Source of the DNA: Polynucleobacter sp. MWH-Loch1C5
GTDB taxonomy: Bacteria > Pseudomonadota > Gammaproteobacteria > Burkholderiales > Burkholderiaceae
Direction of reading: 5' to 3'
Assembly: GCF_018881775.1 (NCBI RefSeq)
Contig: NZ_JACVPR010000001.1
Coordinates: 682,001 to 746,000 of the forward strand
DNA: 64,000 nt
Position numbers and translations under genes: made by a program. Of this stretch, positions 27,621 to 37,236 are shown one piece after another; within the stretch, counting starts at the first letter, position 1; each line of letters starts with the position of its first letter. Below the pieces are notes generated by a model. That model was not told the DNA's origin. It ran no database searches and saw only the letters and a program-made list of their open reading frames with translations.

Positions 27621-28907
27621 TTAGAATGATTGGGAGTATTGAATACCCATCAACCATGCACTAGATTTATAGCTTCCGTTCACCAAACCTCTATTATCAG
27701 AAGCTTGGTTATTATTAACATTAGCGTTCTTGATAAAGACTTTAGCCAAACCGAAATCTACTGCCGAAGTTTTATTCAACTGGTACTGCGAACCAACTGA
27801 TAGCCAAGTTCTGTCATTGTCAGGTAGAGAGACCAATCTTGTATCAGCGCCTTTCACAGGCGTTTTATCATAAGCCACGCCTGCTTTAAGTTTGATATTT
27901 GAGGTGTACTGATAATTGAGACCTAAGGCAAATCTCCAACTATCTTTAAAGTCTGTTGTTAATGTTTGACCTAGGCGAGAATTGGTAACGTTATACACAT
28001 CTATCTTTGGAATTGAACTCCAACCTGTCCAGGAAATATCACCCAACATTTCAATCTTAGGCGTGTACTTGTGACTGATACTTAAAAACGCCATGTCCGG
28101 CAAAGTAACGCCAGCTGTACCCAATCCCGTTCCACCGGCATTAACTAAAGAACCACTATTTCCCGTAACTCCCACAGTGTTTAAGGAGCCATCTAGACCA
28201 TGTTTAATTTTTGATCTATAAGAAATGCCAATCTTAGTTTTTTGATCTGGCTTGAATAACATTCCTGCGTTCCATCCAAAAGATCCAGAATCTGACAGAT
28301 CCATTTCGGTCATACCGGTAGTATAGTTTACGGCGTTGCCATTAACAACAGATCCTGTTATTCGCTTATACTTCGCATCAATTTGTTGGTAGTTAATACC
28401 GAATCCGACAGATAGTCTGTCATCCAACTTATAAGCCAAAGAAGGATTGAAATTTATTGTTTTAATTTGGAATTCAAGTGCTTGGGCACCGCCAATCCAA
28501 GGATTATCATATTTTGAATGTGAGCCAAATGGGGCTCCAATACCAAAACCTAGAGTTAACTTTTGATCTATTTGGTGAGTAAAGTAAGCATTCGGAATAA
28601 CGCCGATAGTCCCTGCATCACCACCGTTACCAGATAGTTGCGTAGAGCTTGAAGAACCATTACTAAACTTAATACTGGAACTAACAACATTGAGACCTGC
28701 TGATACGTTCGTACCTTTTAATTCTGTCATACCAGCTGGGTTGAAGAAAACAGTACTAGCATTATCTGCTACAGCTGCCGACCCAGCATACGCATTTCCA
28801 AGGCCGCTAGCATTTTGTTGAAAAATTTGAAAGCCTGCGGCAGATACTGATGCACTAATGAATGTTAACGCACTAGCAACTGCAATCCTGTTTAACTTAT
28901 ATTTCAT
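27621..28907 (-). CDS. OmpP1/FadL family outer-membrane channel
   Basis: A 14-stranded outer-membrane barrel of the family that lets fatty acids and other hydrophobic compounds cross. The 428 residues start with a signal peptide (about 1-22, ending VSA) followed by AGFQIFQQNASGLGNAYAG and the hatch motif FFNPAGM, and end in GIQYSQSF with terminal Phe. The start at 28907 has AAAGGAG upstream; an extended frame to 29015 runs through the porin terminator and is rejected. The substrate cannot be assigned from sequence. Confidence 0.9.
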   Translation of the reverse strand: MKYKLNRIAVASALTFISASVSAAGFQIFQQNASGLGNAYAGSAAVADNASTVFFNPAGMTELKGTNVSAGLNVVSSSIKFSNGSSSSTQLSGNGGDAGTIGVIPNAYFTHQIDQKLTLGFGIGAPFGSHSKYDNPWIGGAQALEFQIKTINFNPSLAYKLDDRLSVGFGINYQQIDAKYKRITGSVVNGNAVNYTTGMTEMDLSDSGSFGWNAGMLFKPDQKTKIGISYRSKIKHGLDGSLNTVGVTGNSGSLVNAGGTGLGTAGVTLPDMAFLSISHKYTPKIEMLGDISWTGWSSIPKIDVYNVTNSRLGQTLTTDFKDSWRFALGLNYQYTSNIKLKAGVAYDKTPVKGADTRLVSLPDNDRTWLSVGSQYQLNKTSAVDFGLAKVFIKNANVNNNQASDNRGLVNGSYKSSAWLMGIQYSQSF

Positions 28908-28982
28908 TACATTCTCCTTTGACATTATTTTATGATTTAAACATAGAACTTCTTTATTTGATCTCGGTATTTGCCCTAAAAG

Positions 28983-29008
28983 AAAAACCCACTCCGAGGA
29001 GTGGGTTT
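28983..29008 (-). terminator. Intrinsic terminator of the porin gene
   Basis: AAACCCACTC (28985-28994) pairs with GAGTGGGTTT (28999-29008) around CGAG, and the minus strand continues with a T-rich run. It lies 38 bp beyond the porin stop. Confidence 0.85.
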
Positions 29009-29046
29009 CAATCAAGCTAAATCTAACTGGCTAGGCCAGCGAAGAA

Positions 29047-30180
29047 TTAGAATGAGTGACGTACACCAACTGCCATACCAGTTGATTCAGTCTTGTTAGC
29101 ACTATTTGATCCAGTACCTTTGATTTCTTGATTACCGTAAATACCATAAACAGTTGTACGCTTACTCATCGCATATGTAGCACCAACTTGGTAACCTGCT
29201 ACGTCAGATGTTGCTGAGCCTGTGTCACGGTCACCATCAAATGCTGAAGCCCACAACATTGTTTTACCCATTGGTACACGAACACCAATTTCAGTAGCTT
29301 TTGTCTTGCCTGTACCAGTCAAAGCACCAGCTGTTGAAAGTTCTTTACGCTCTGTATTCAAAGCAAAAGCTTGAACTGGGCCAAAGTCGTAAGATGCGCT
29401 GATTGCACGTACTTTTGTGTCAGCTGTACTATTTGTGCTTGTTGAAGTATCAGATTCTGTTGTAGCAAAACCGTAAGCAGCAGCAAACTTACCTGCTGAA
29501 TACTTCAAGCTACCACCAACTTCATTTGTAGATACCTCATCAACACCAGTTACGCCTGGCTTTGTTGTTGTGTTAGCCGTTTGTAATTCAGCACGAACAC
29601 CGTTGAATGATGGTGAAATATAAGTAACTGCACGATCAACGAAAACTGCGTGAGGTCTCATTTTTGCTGAGTTTGTTGAAACACCACTTAAATCGCTAGA
29701 ATAGATCTGACCAGTAATATTGTTAGCGTTACCAGCTGTACCAGCAACTACTACTGAGTGAATTGACTGTTCTTGACGACCTAAACGCAATGCACCTAAC
29801 TTAGCATCTTCTAGACCAATCCAGCTATAACGAGCACCAAAACCTGAATTCACAGCTGTACTTGAGCTAGTTGCATCAACAGTTAGACCTGTACCACCAG
29901 TTCCAACGTTAACTAGGTCATACTCTAATTGGAAGTTAGCTTTTAAGCCACCGCCAAGATCTTCAACGCCACGGAAACCTAAACGTGATGTTGACAATGC
30001 GCCGTCACCGTTACCAGTGTCTTTGATCTTAGCTGTTGTTGTGCCTGATGAAGTTGTTGCTTTGTTCTCAACTTCTGTGTAGCTCATATCCAATACACCG
30101 TAAACAGTCACTGAAGACTGAGCTTGTGCTGCTGTTGCAAATGCTGACAAAGCAGCTAATGCGATTAATGATTTTTTCAT
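29047..30180 (-). CDS. Gram-negative general porin
   Basis: A trimeric 16-stranded porin of the betaproteobacterial type. The 377 residues have a signal peptide (about 1-20, ending AQA), the usual N-terminus QSSVTVYGVLDMSY, GALSTSRLGFRGVEDLGGGLKANFQLEY, the RYSWIGL and LRLGRQ stretches, and a C-terminal MAVGVRHSF with terminal Phe. Threonine- and serine-rich loops vary. A small GC hairpin (30213-30226) sits in the leader. It is expected to be abundant; the FadL-family gene follows behind a terminator. Confidence 0.93.
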   Translation of the reverse strand: MKKSLIALAALSAFATAAQAQSSVTVYGVLDMSYTEVENKATTSSGTTTAKIKDTGNGDGALSTSRLGFRGVEDLGGGLKANFQLEYDLVNVGTGGTGLTVDATSSSTAVNSGFGARYSWIGLEDAKLGALRLGRQEQSIHSVVVAGTAGNANNITGQIYSSDLSGVSTNSAKMRPHAVFVDRAVTYISPSFNGVRAELQTANTTTKPGVTGVDEVSTNEVGGSLKYSAGKFAAAYGFATTESDTSTSTNSTADTKVRAISASYDFGPVQAFALNTERKELSTAGALTGTGKTKATEIGVRVPMGKTMLWASAFDGDRDTGSATSDVAGYQVGATYAMSKRTTVYGIYGNQEIKGTGSNSANKTESTGMAVGVRHSF

Positions 30181-30422
30181 TCGTAAATCTCCATAAATGT
30201 GAAATAAACGTACTCGGCTTCCCGAGGACAGATTGATACTGCATGAGTCTTGTACGTCTTTCTGTGTACTTGTGGGGCTTAGGGGCTTTTTTTCTGTGGA
30301 TTGATGGTCTTTTTTTTTGTTTTGTTGTATTTTGACAACAAACTCGTTTTATTTTTCTTATTTTCAAGAAAAGATTGGCTTTATCTACATATAAACCCTA
30401 GTTTTTATGCTCAAATTGTTGC
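30181..30422. promoter_or_regulatory. Divergent control region between the porin and the Sel1-like gene
   Basis: No gene fits in these 242 bp. The region holds a 5-bp GC hairpin in the porin leader (30213-30226), a T-rich run, and a perfect 7-bp inverted repeat TTGTTGT/ACAACAA (30322-30341) with a 6-bp spacer that could bind a dimeric regulator. I could not fix convincing -35/-10 pairs. Confidence 0.4.
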
Positions 30423-32057
30423 ATGGCAAGCCGTGAATTATTGAAAATTCTTAAATTAGCTCGATCAGGTGATGTTTTTTCACAACATCAATTAGGTCGA
30501 ATTTATCTTCTTGGTCTTGAAAATACACCTGCTAATTTGCCCAATGCTCTTCTTTGGCTTGAGAAAGCGTCTGTAAGTAGTTCATTTAAAGAAGAATTTT
30601 CATTTTTTTTAGCTGAGCATCTACCGTTGGTGGGTCAAGTGCCTGTTTCGTCTCTTGACTTTGCTTTGCGCTCTCTATTGTTATCTTCTCACTCGGGTCA
30701 TTTGCGTGCTCGCTGGTATGTTTCATTGAGTTTGTTTAACCGGTTATTACTTGAGCGGGATCTTAGTGTTGATACTCCAACTTTATTAGATGGCGTTTCA
30801 TTTTCTAGGGCTGTTGATATCGCATCCTATTTATCGATCGGTATTCATAGTCGTGATGACTTATTGGTTATGGGTCAACGCTATTTAGAAGAACTCGCTG
30901 ATTTGGATGGTGAGTTTCAATCATCTGCTAAAGAGTTATTGGTTCAATCTCTACAGTTAGGTTTGTTTGGCCAACAAGATTTGGCTCGTGCGCAGAAGAT
31001 TCAATCTCACCTTGCCACTGATAGTGTCAGTGGTTTACGACACTTACTCGATCTCTCTAGTGCATTTGATCATGAGCCTAGTGTCTCATTAATGGATGCC
31101 CTGAGATCTCACATACCTGAGTTACTACGTTTAAATGACACTTCCTATTTGTCTTTGTACTGGGCAGCTTGGGTTCATCTAGAGAACGAATCCTGTTTAG
31201 AGACGGCCGCTGAGTTAGGTCATGCTCGTGCTCGATTGATATTAGGCTTAAGAATGGCGCGATTTTCTGAAGATGAGTTATCGGAGTTTTCTTTATCGAG
31301 TGTTGACCTTGGTTTGATACGTATCCCCCCCGGTAAAAATGCGCGCCTTAAGCAAGCGGTATATTGGTTAAAGTTGGCTGCTGGGTCGGGTGAGCGAGAT
31401 GCGTGGTACGCCTTAGGTTTAATTAATCGTATGCCTCAATACTCTGGGTACAGCGCTGAAGATAGTGATACTTGTTTTGATAAAGCTGCTGATTTAGGTC
31501 ACCCCTATGCGCAATATCGTAAAGGGGCTAGTCTATGGCGTAAGCGTGAACAGCTGGAAGAAAAGGTGGTCGGTTTACAAGCATCCTATTGGGTATGGCA
31601 TGCGGCTTCACAAGGAGTGTCTGATGCACGCGTTCTATTATCTAAATTAATGGTGTCTTGCCCCAATGCTGTAGCTAATCGTTGGGCAAAAGAAGCTCTG
31701 ATTGTTCGTGAATCTCTTGAAAATCTTTCCCATCGCTTCAGTGGCTCCAGTGATTTAATACTCATGGCGCATCGTATCTTAGTAGCCAACCAACTTGATC
31801 TATCCCAAGCTGAAATGCTTTTGGTCGATATGCTCACAGTTCAACATGAGCACGGTGCTGTGATTGATATTAGAGAGCACTTACCTCGCTCAAGTCCGAG
31901 GTTGATACAGATTGAAACTTTAGAGCAACGTAAAACACTGATGCTTGCCGGGCGTGCTTATGCAGCAGCTTTTAACAAAGAAATTGTGGATGAAGGTAAT
32001 TTAAGGCAAAGACGCTATCGTTTAGATAAGCTATTTCAGTTACTGGGTATTCAGTAA
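30423..32057 (+). CDS. Sel1/TPR-like repeat protein of unknown function
   Basis: A 544-residue, leucine- and serine-rich, all-helical protein. Sel1-like pairs are visible at the N-terminus (SGDVFSQHQLGRIYLLGLEN, ALLWLEKA) and in the second half (AVYWLKLAAGSGERDAWYALG, CFDKAADLGHPYAQYRKGA, YWVWHAASQGVSDARVLL). The middle is more diverged. There is no signal peptide or membrane segment, so it is probably cytoplasmic and acts by protein contacts. The third codon positions look richer in T than in neighbouring genes. No Shine-Dalgarno sequence precedes the start. It stands alone between a divergent porin and the convergent tat genes. I do not recognise a named family. Confidence 0.8.
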   Translation: MASRELLKILKLARSGDVFSQHQLGRIYLLGLENTPANLPNALLWLEKASVSSSFKEEFSFFLAEHLPLVGQVPVSSLDFALRSLLLSSHSGHLRARWYVSLSLFNRLLLERDLSVDTPTLLDGVSFSRAVDIASYLSIGIHSRDDLLVMGQRYLEELADLDGEFQSSAKELLVQSLQLGLFGQQDLARAQKIQSHLATDSVSGLRHLLDLSSAFDHEPSVSLMDALRSHIPELLRLNDTSYLSLYWAAWVHLENESCLETAAELGHARARLILGLRMARFSEDELSEFSLSSVDLGLIRIPPGKNARLKQAVYWLKLAAGSGERDAWYALGLINRMPQYSGYSAEDSDTCFDKAADLGHPYAQYRKGASLWRKREQLEEKVVGLQASYWVWHAASQGVSDARVLLSKLMVSCPNAVANRWAKEALIVRESLENLSHRFSGSSDLILMAHRILVANQLDLSQAEMLLVDMLTVQHEHGAVIDIREHLPRSSPRLIQIETLEQRKTLMLAGRAYAAAFNKEIVDEGNLRQRRYRLDKLFQLLGIQ

Positions 32058-32085
32058 AGGACTGACTAAATATTAGCCTGACTCT

Positions 32086-32178
32086 ATTTTTTTGTTTTTT
32101 GTTTTGTTTTTTCTTATTTCTTTTTTCTTTTTTCTTTTTTGTTATTTCTTGTTTTTTCTTATTTTTTTCTTTTTTATT
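32086..32178. repeat. Long T-rich (poly-pyrimidine) tract
   Basis: About 93 nt are almost all T with scattered C, G and A, including three tandem CTTTTTT units. It fills the gap between the convergent Sel1-like gene and tatC. It may serve as an unstructured U-rich terminator for the plus-strand gene; no hairpin is seen. Confidence 0.8.
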
Positions 32179-32188
32179 GTCTTAGTTT

Positions 32189-32965
32189 TTATGGCTTAGC
32201 TTCTTCTGCGTCCTCAGGATCAAGCTTTGGTTCGTAGTATCTTGCAACTAGGATTCCGAGTTCATAGAGTATGCATAGGGGTACTGCTAAGAGTAGTTGT
32301 GAGAGCACATCTGGTGGTGTGACGATGGCCGCGATGATAAAGGCGCCAACAATCACATAAGGTCTGATCTCTTTAAGCTTGGCGATTCTGACCATGCCGA
32401 GTTTGACAAGTACGACGACTACAACAGGCACTTCAAAAGTAATACCAAAAGCTAAGAAGGTGGTCATGGCAAAGCTTAGGTATTTATCGATATCGGTAGC
32501 CATGTCTGCACCTAGGGGGGCGTTGTAGGCTGCCATGAACTTAAAGACGGTTGGAAAAACAATGAAGTAAGCGAAAGCCATGCCAATGAGAAAGAGAATA
32601 TAGCTACTGCTGACAATCGGAAATACCAAGCGCTTTTCATGGGTGTAGAGGCCAGGGGCAATAAAGGCCCACATTTGATACATGATGACTGGCAAAGCAA
32701 TCAAGAAGGCCACCAGCATGGTGACTTTCATGGGCACAAAGAAGGAACCTGTGACATCTGTAACAATCATTTTGCCACCATTGGGCAGTGCATCTAAGAG
32801 AGGCTTAGCAAAGAGATGGAAGATATCTGGCGCCCAATAAACGAGTCCCAAGAAAATAACTAACAAAGCACCAATCGAGCGAATCAAGCGATCGCGCAAC
32901 TCAAATAAATGAGTGAGGAAGGTTTCTTGCAGGCCTTCTTCGGGTTGTGGATTGCTTGTGCTCAT
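32189..32965 (-). CDS. tatC: Sec-independent translocase subunit TatC
   Basis: The six-helix membrane receptor that binds twin-arginine signal peptides. The 258 residues include HLFELRDRLIRSIGALL at the N-terminus, FFVPMKVTMLVAFLIALPVIMYQMWAFIAPGLY and FGITFEVPVVVVVLVKLGM with the conserved Glu, and an acidic tail. It ends the his-hinT-tatABC unit and starts 20 bp after tatB. A client, the Rieske protein PetA, is encoded at 20.5-21.1 kb. Confidence 0.96.
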   Translation of the reverse strand: MSTSNPQPEEGLQETFLTHLFELRDRLIRSIGALLVIFLGLVYWAPDIFHLFAKPLLDALPNGGKMIVTDVTGSFFVPMKVTMLVAFLIALPVIMYQMWAFIAPGLYTHEKRLVFPIVSSSYILFLIGMAFAYFIVFPTVFKFMAAYNAPLGADMATDIDKYLSFAMTTFLAFGITFEVPVVVVVLVKLGMVRIAKLKEIRPYVIVGAFIIAAIVTPPDVLSQLLLAVPLCILYELGILVARYYEPKLDPEDAEEAKP

Positions 32966-32985
32966 ATAGACTTTTTTGTTCTAGC

Positions 32986-33522
32986 TTAAAAGAATGATTT
33001 AGGCGTTTTGATTTGAGTCGCAGCTCTTCTGTGACGTTTGACTCTAGCGGCACCCGATTGAATTTTCATTTTCACGCCAGCACTACGTTTGTACCACTGT
33101 GGCATCGCCGAGCGTTTAACACCCCAACTGTCTCTGCCTTGCCTCAAATTGGTTTTTGGCTCTCGCAAGGGGCTGACTGTATAGCTGTCGTAATCAGAGA
33201 ATGCATCGTATTCAGAAAGGCTGGTAGTCAGTTCAGAGCCGACTTTGCCGACACTCTCCTCAACATTTTGTGCCACGTTCTCCATCTCTTTGACTGTGGA
33301 CTGCACATCCTGCATGGCCTTCTTGGCCTCTTCCTGCATTTTCTTGAGCTCTTCTAGCTCGACTTGCTTATTGACTTCGCTTTTGACTTCAGACATGTAG
33401 CGTTGGGCACGACCCATGAGGTTGCCCGCCATGCGGGCCACTTTAGGTAAGCGCTCAGGGCCCACCACCACGAGTGCCACAACGGCAATCAGGGCGAGCT
33501 TGGAAATGCCAAGATCAATCAT
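32986..33522 (-). CDS. tatB: Sec-independent translocase subunit TatB
   Basis: Partner of TatC in signal-peptide binding. The 178 residues have a short N-terminal membrane helix with MIDLGISKLALIAVVALVVVGPERLP, then a long amphipathic helix (about 25-90, acidic and basic coiled region) and a basic C-terminal tail (VKRHRRAATQIKTPKSFF). The GPERLPK hinge is diagnostic. It lies 33 bp after tatA. Confidence 0.94.
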   Translation of the reverse strand: MIDLGISKLALIAVVALVVVGPERLPKVARMAGNLMGRAQRYMSEVKSEVNKQVELEELKKMQEEAKKAMQDVQSTVKEMENVAQNVEESVGKVGSELTTSLSEYDAFSDYDSYTVSPLREPKTNLRQGRDSWGVKRSAMPQWYKRSAGVKMKIQSGAARVKRHRRAATQIKTPKSFF

Positions 33523-33555
33523 GTCTGTGAATACCCATCCTGCGATGGGAAGCGA

Positions 33556-33783
33556 TTAAGACTTGTTGACGTCTTTAGCTTGAACGTCGACAGTTTTACC
33601 GTCTTGGTTCTGGGCTGGGATTTGCTCAGCAGCTTTTTCTTCTTGAGAGCCTTTCATACCATCTTTAAAGCCCTTGACTGCACCACCCAAATCAGAACCG
33701 ATATTACGTAGTTTCTTAGTACCAAATACTAAGAGCACAATCACTAAAACAACTACCCAATGCCATACGCTAAACGAACCCAT
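33556..33783 (-). CDS. tatA: Sec-independent translocase subunit TatA
   Basis: Pore-forming subunit of the Tat system. The 75 residues have one N-terminal helix ([15 protein letters not shown]), the hinge [24 protein letters not shown] and a charged tail, all typical of TatA. It starts 13 bp after hinT, in the order hinT-tatA-tatB-tatC found in many Burkholderiales. Confidence 0.95.
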   Translation of the reverse strand: MGSFSVWHWVVVLVIVLLVFGTKKLRNIGSDLGGAVKGFKDGMKGSQEEKAAEQIPAQNQDGKTVDVQAKDVNKS

Positions 33784-33796
33784 TATTAGCTCCTAA

Positions 33797-34156
33797 TTAG
33801 TTTTTCTTCCACGGACGCGGACCACCCATGATATGCATGTGTAAATGGTAAACCTCTTGTCCACCGTCTGCGCCATTATTGATTACTACACGAAAGCCCC
33901 CGGATTCGCCAGGGCGGCAGCCTTGCTCGATTGCAAGACGCGGTGCAATGGTTAACATTCTACCCAGTATTGCCTCATCTTGGCTATTGGCATCCATTAA
34001 ATTTTTAAAATGACGCTTAGGCACAATCAGAAAGTGAACCGGGGCCGCTGGGTTAATGTCATGAAAAGCAAAGAGCTCTTCATCTTCATAAACCTTTTTG
34101 CTGGGGATTTGCCCCGCAATAATTTTGCAAAAAATACAGTTTTCTGCGTGACTCAT
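33797..34156 (-). CDS. hinT: Histidine triad nucleotide-binding protein
   Basis: A HIT-family hydrolase acting on purine nucleoside phosphoramidates and aminoacyl-AMP. The 119 residues start with CIFCKIIAGQIPSKKVYEDE and carry the histidine triad HLHMHI followed by GGPRPW. It sits between hisE (6 bp) and tatA (13 bp) on the same strand. Confidence 0.95.
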   Translation of the reverse strand: MSHAENCIFCKIIAGQIPSKKVYEDEELFAFHDINPAAPVHFLIVPKRHFKNLMDANSQDEAILGRMLTIAPRLAIEQGCRPGESGGFRVVINNGADGGQEVYHLHMHIMGGPRPWKKN

Positions 34157-34162
34157 GACTTT

Positions 34163-34534
34163 TTAGCTCTTTCTTAAAGCTTTTTCGGCAATTCCAGATG
34201 TGCCTTCACGGCGCTCTAACTCAGCAATGACGTCTTCAGGACGTAAATTGAATTGCGCCATCGCAACCATGCAGTGAAACCATAAATCGGCAAACTCACC
34301 GACCAATTTAGCCTGGTAAGCAGGGTCTAGGTCATGAAAGCGACTATCTTTGGCAGCCATCACAGTCTCAGCCGCTTCTTCGCCAATTTTTTTCAAAATG
34401 GCATCATCACCCTTACTAAATAGTTTGGCAATATAAGAAACATTAGGGTCTGCTTTGCCTGCCTTAAAGTCAGCCATGCGCGCATCAACCACATCTGCTA
34501 AGCGCTTGAGTGCATCGGTTGTATGAGTTGTCAT
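34163..34534 (-). CDS. hisE: Phosphoribosyl-ATP pyrophosphatase
   Basis: Cuts pyrophosphate from phosphoribosyl-ATP, step two of histidine synthesis. The 123-residue helical protein belongs to the MazG-like fold, with metal-binding [12 protein letters not shown] and [10 protein letters not shown]. It is a separate gene from hisI, as in other betaproteobacteria, and starts 14 bp after it. Confidence 0.95.
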   Translation of the reverse strand: MTTHTTDALKRLADVVDARMADFKAGKADPNVSYIAKLFSKGDDAILKKIGEEAAETVMAAKDSRFHDLDPAYQAKLVGEFADLWFHCMVAMAQFNLRPEDVIAELERREGTSGIAEKALRKS

Positions 34535-34548
34535 GCTTGGAATTTACC

Positions 34549-34920
34549 TTATTTTTGCCATCTCAAGGAAGACGCTTGATTGTCTAGATCTCTAAAAAAG
34601 CAAGAGTGCGCACCTGTATGACATGCAATACCATCGATTTGCTCTACTTTGATCAGCAAGGTATCACCATCACAATCTAAATGAATACTTTTGATAATCT
34701 GAAAGTGGCCCGACTCTTCACCTTTGTGCCATAGCTTGTTTCTGGATCTTGACCAATAGACTGCTTGGCCAATTTCTAGGGTCTTGATAAAAGCAGCTTC
34801 ATTCATCCAAGCCATCATTAGTACATCACCACTACCGTACTCTTGCGCAATGACTGGTACGAGCCCTTGCTCATTCCAGGCAATCTCTTTGAGGAGGTCT
34901 TGGTATTTATTGTTTTCCAT
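34549..34920 (-). CDS. hisI: Phosphoribosyl-AMP cyclohydrolase
   Basis: Opens the adenine ring of phosphoribosyl-AMP, step three of histidine synthesis. The 123 residues have [27 protein letters not shown] and the metal and zinc ligands of DCDGDTLL and [10 protein letters not shown]. It follows hisF by 38 bp. Confidence 0.95.
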   Translation of the reverse strand: MENNKYQDLLKEIAWNEQGLVPVIAQEYGSGDVLMMAWMNEAAFIKTLEIGQAVYWSRSRNKLWHKGEESGHFQIIKSIHLDCDGDTLLIKVEQIDGIACHTGAHSCFFRDLDNQASSLRWQK

Positions 34921-34958
34921 GGCATAAGCCTAGCATTGTTTTGCGCTTGTATTTGCTT

Positions 34959-35717
34959 TTATAAACGTACAGGGATGCCACGGCTATGCATTAAGGCCTT
35001 AGCCTGTCCTACGGTGTATTCACCAAAGTGAAAAATACTGGCTGCTAAGACTGCATCTGCATGACCTGTAGTAATACCTTCTGCTAGGTGCTCTAGATTG
35101 CCGACTCCACCCGAGGCAATCACCGGAATAGGTACTGCATCACTGACGGCACGCGTGAGCGCTAAGTCAAAACCATTTTTGGTGCCATCACGATCCATAC
35201 TGGTGAGCAAAATTTCTCCAGCGCCCCGCTCTGCCACTTCCTGTGCCCAGGCAATCGCATCAATGCCTGTATTTTTTCTACCGCCATGCGTAAAGACTTC
35301 CCAATGATTCTCGGCTGTTTGTTTAGCATCAATAGCCACCACAATGCATTGCGAGCCATACTTTGCTGCAGAATCAGAAACTAAATCAGGGTTAGCTACA
35401 GCTGCCGAGTTCATGCCTACCTTATCAGCACCGGCATTGAGTAATCTGCGCACATCAGCCACAGCTCGCACACCGCCACCCACAGTCAAAGGTATAAAAA
35501 CTTGAGAGGCAACATCTTCTATGATGTGCAGAATCAAGTCACGCTCATCCGATGTAGCAGTAATATCTAAGAAGGTAATCTCATCCGCACCCTGCTCATC
35601 GTAGCGTCTGGCAATCTCTACTGGGTCACCGGCATCACGTAACTCTACAAAGTTCACACCCTTGACCACGCGACCGGCCGTCACGTCTAAACAAGGAATA
35701 ATACGTTTACTGAGCAT
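34959..35717 (-). CDS. hisF: Imidazole glycerol phosphate synthase, cyclase subunit
   Basis: With HisH makes imidazole glycerol phosphate and AICAR, a link to purine synthesis. The 252-residue TIM barrel begins [18 protein letters not shown] with catalytic Asp11 and has the second acid in VVAIDAKQ (near residue 130). GGVRAVADV and [11 protein letters not shown] give the phosphate sites. It follows hisA by 29 bp. Confidence 0.96.
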   Translation of the reverse strand: MLSKRIIPCLDVTAGRVVKGVNFVELRDAGDPVEIARRYDEQGADEITFLDITATSDERDLILHIIEDVASQVFIPLTVGGGVRAVADVRRLLNAGADKVGMNSAAVANPDLVSDSAAKYGSQCIVVAIDAKQTAENHWEVFTHGGRKNTGIDAIAWAQEVAERGAGEILLTSMDRDGTKNGFDLALTRAVSDAVPIPVIASGGVGNLEHLAEGITTGHADAVLAASIFHFGEYTVGQAKALMHSRGIPVRL

Positions 35718-35746
35718 GAGTAATTAGTAGTGATAATTCTGTTTAT

Positions 35747-36487
35747 TTAAGATGTCTTGGCATCCGCATGTTTTTGCGCTTTGGCCAAATCTAAATCACC
35801 GGTATAGATCGCGCGACCGGCAATCACTCCCATGACACCATCATCTTGTGCTGCGCACAGTGCATCGATGTCTTTCATATTGGATAGGCCGCCGCTAGCA
35901 ATGATCGGGATATTGACTGACTGAGCGAGTTTGACAGTGGCTTCCATATTGATGCCCTGTAACATGCCATCACGGCCAATATCGGTATAGATGATGGCTT
36001 CAACGCCATAGTCTTCATATTTTTTTGCAAGGTCAATCACTTCATGGCCGGTGAGTTTGCTCCAACCATCTGTTGCGACTTTGCCATCTTTAGCATCAAG
36101 ACCGACCATGATGTGGCCACCAAAGGCTAAACAGGCTTCTTGTAGAAATCCTGGGTTTTTAACTGCGGCCGTACCAATAATGACGTAACTCAAACCATCA
36201 TCGAGTAAACGCTCAATAGTTTCTAGATCACGTATACCGCCACCTAATTGCACAGGAATATCATCACCCACTGCTTTAAGGATAGACTTAATCGCTGCCT
36301 CATTCTTAGGCTTACCTGCAAAAGCACCATCAAGATCAACCAAATGCAAACGACGCGCACCTTGGCTGACCCAGTGCTTTGCCATTGCCGCAGGGTCTTC
36401 TGAGAATGTCGTGGCTTTATCCATATCGCCTTGCTCTAGGCGAACACAATGACCTTGTTTGAGATCAATAGCAGGGATCAATAACAT
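35747..36487 (-). CDS. hisA: ProFAR isomerase
   Basis: Amadori isomerisation of ProFAR to PRFAR. The 246-residue TIM barrel begins [20 protein letters not shown] with catalytic Asp8 and has the second Asp in [15 protein letters not shown] (near residue 129). It lies 9 bp after hisH. HisA and HisF are adjacent, as expected of related barrels. Confidence 0.96.
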   Translation of the reverse strand: MLLIPAIDLKQGHCVRLEQGDMDKATTFSEDPAAMAKHWVSQGARRLHLVDLDGAFAGKPKNEAAIKSILKAVGDDIPVQLGGGIRDLETIERLLDDGLSYVIIGTAAVKNPGFLQEACLAFGGHIMVGLDAKDGKVATDGWSKLTGHEVIDLAKKYEDYGVEAIIYTDIGRDGMLQGINMEATVKLAQSVNIPIIASGGLSNMKDIDALCAAQDDGVMGVIAGRAIYTGDLDLAKAQKHADAKTS

Positions 36488-36496
36488 GATGTGAGA

Positions 36497-37192
36497 CTAA
36501 ATGTTCCAGTTAACGAAATTTTTATATAAGCGCAAACCATATTCTGCACTTTTTTCAGGGTGAAATTGTGTCGCAAATAAATTATCACGTGCGACCGCAC
36601 AGGTAAACCAAGCGCCGTAATCTGTTTGGCCCACAATATGTGCAGGGTCTTCCGGTACCGCATAGTAGCTATGCACAAAATAGAAGCTGGTCATATCGGG
36701 GATGCCTTGCCACAGCGCATGCTCTTGGGTTTGACGAACCTGATTCCAACCCATATGCGGGACCTTAAAGTGGGAACCATCGGCTTGCTGGCGACCGGCT
36801 AAATCAAAACGAATCACTTTACCGGGTAAGAGTGCCAAGCCTGGCGTGACTGCTGGGCTGATTGCTTGAGAGTGTTCAGTGTATTTTGGAGTGCGTACTT
36901 CTGTGCTGGATTCAAAAAGCATTTGCTCGCCCACACAAATTCCTAGCATGGGTTTGTTTTTACTCGCATCCAGTACAGCGTCCAGTAAACCGGAGTCCTT
37001 TAAATGACTCATGCAATCCGGCATAGCTCCCTGCCCAGGCAAAACAACTTTATCAGCCTGTGCGATGGTACTTGCATCAGTAACAATCTCAATATGTGCT
37101 TCAGGAGCAGCATGCATCATGGCTTGCGCAACTGAGCGCAGATTACCCATGCCATAGTCAACGATTGCAATCCTGGGGGTTTGTTTAGACAA
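36497..37192 (-). CDS. hisH: Imidazole glycerol phosphate synthase, glutaminase subunit
   Basis: Class I amidotransferase feeding ammonia to HisF. The 231 residues have the nucleophile in [11 protein letters not shown], where most family members read GICLGMQ, and the His/Glu pair in FHPEKS, so the triad is complete. It starts 44 bp after hisB; in related genomes a marC-type membrane protein gene often sits in this gap, but none is here. Confidence 0.95.
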   Translation of the reverse strand: MSKQTPRIAIVDYGMGNLRSVAQAMMHAAPEAHIEIVTDASTIAQADKVVLPGQGAMPDCMSHLKDSGLLDAVLDASKNKPMLGICVGEQMLFESSTEVRTPKYTEHSQAISPAVTPGLALLPGKVIRFDLAGRQQADGSHFKVPHMGWNQVRQTQEHALWQGIPDMTSFYFVHSYYAVPEDPAHIVGQTDYGAWFTCAVARDNLFATQFHPEKSAEYGLRLYKNFVNWNI

Positions 37193-37236
37193 AATCGACT
37201 CGATTAAAAAAGCTCAATAAAGCTTTAGCCTAAGAC

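Noticed and set aside
28908..29015. Longer start of the FadL-family protein at 29015
   Set aside because: It would run through the porin terminator; the ATG at 28907 is followed by a normal signal peptide and preceded by AAAGGAG.
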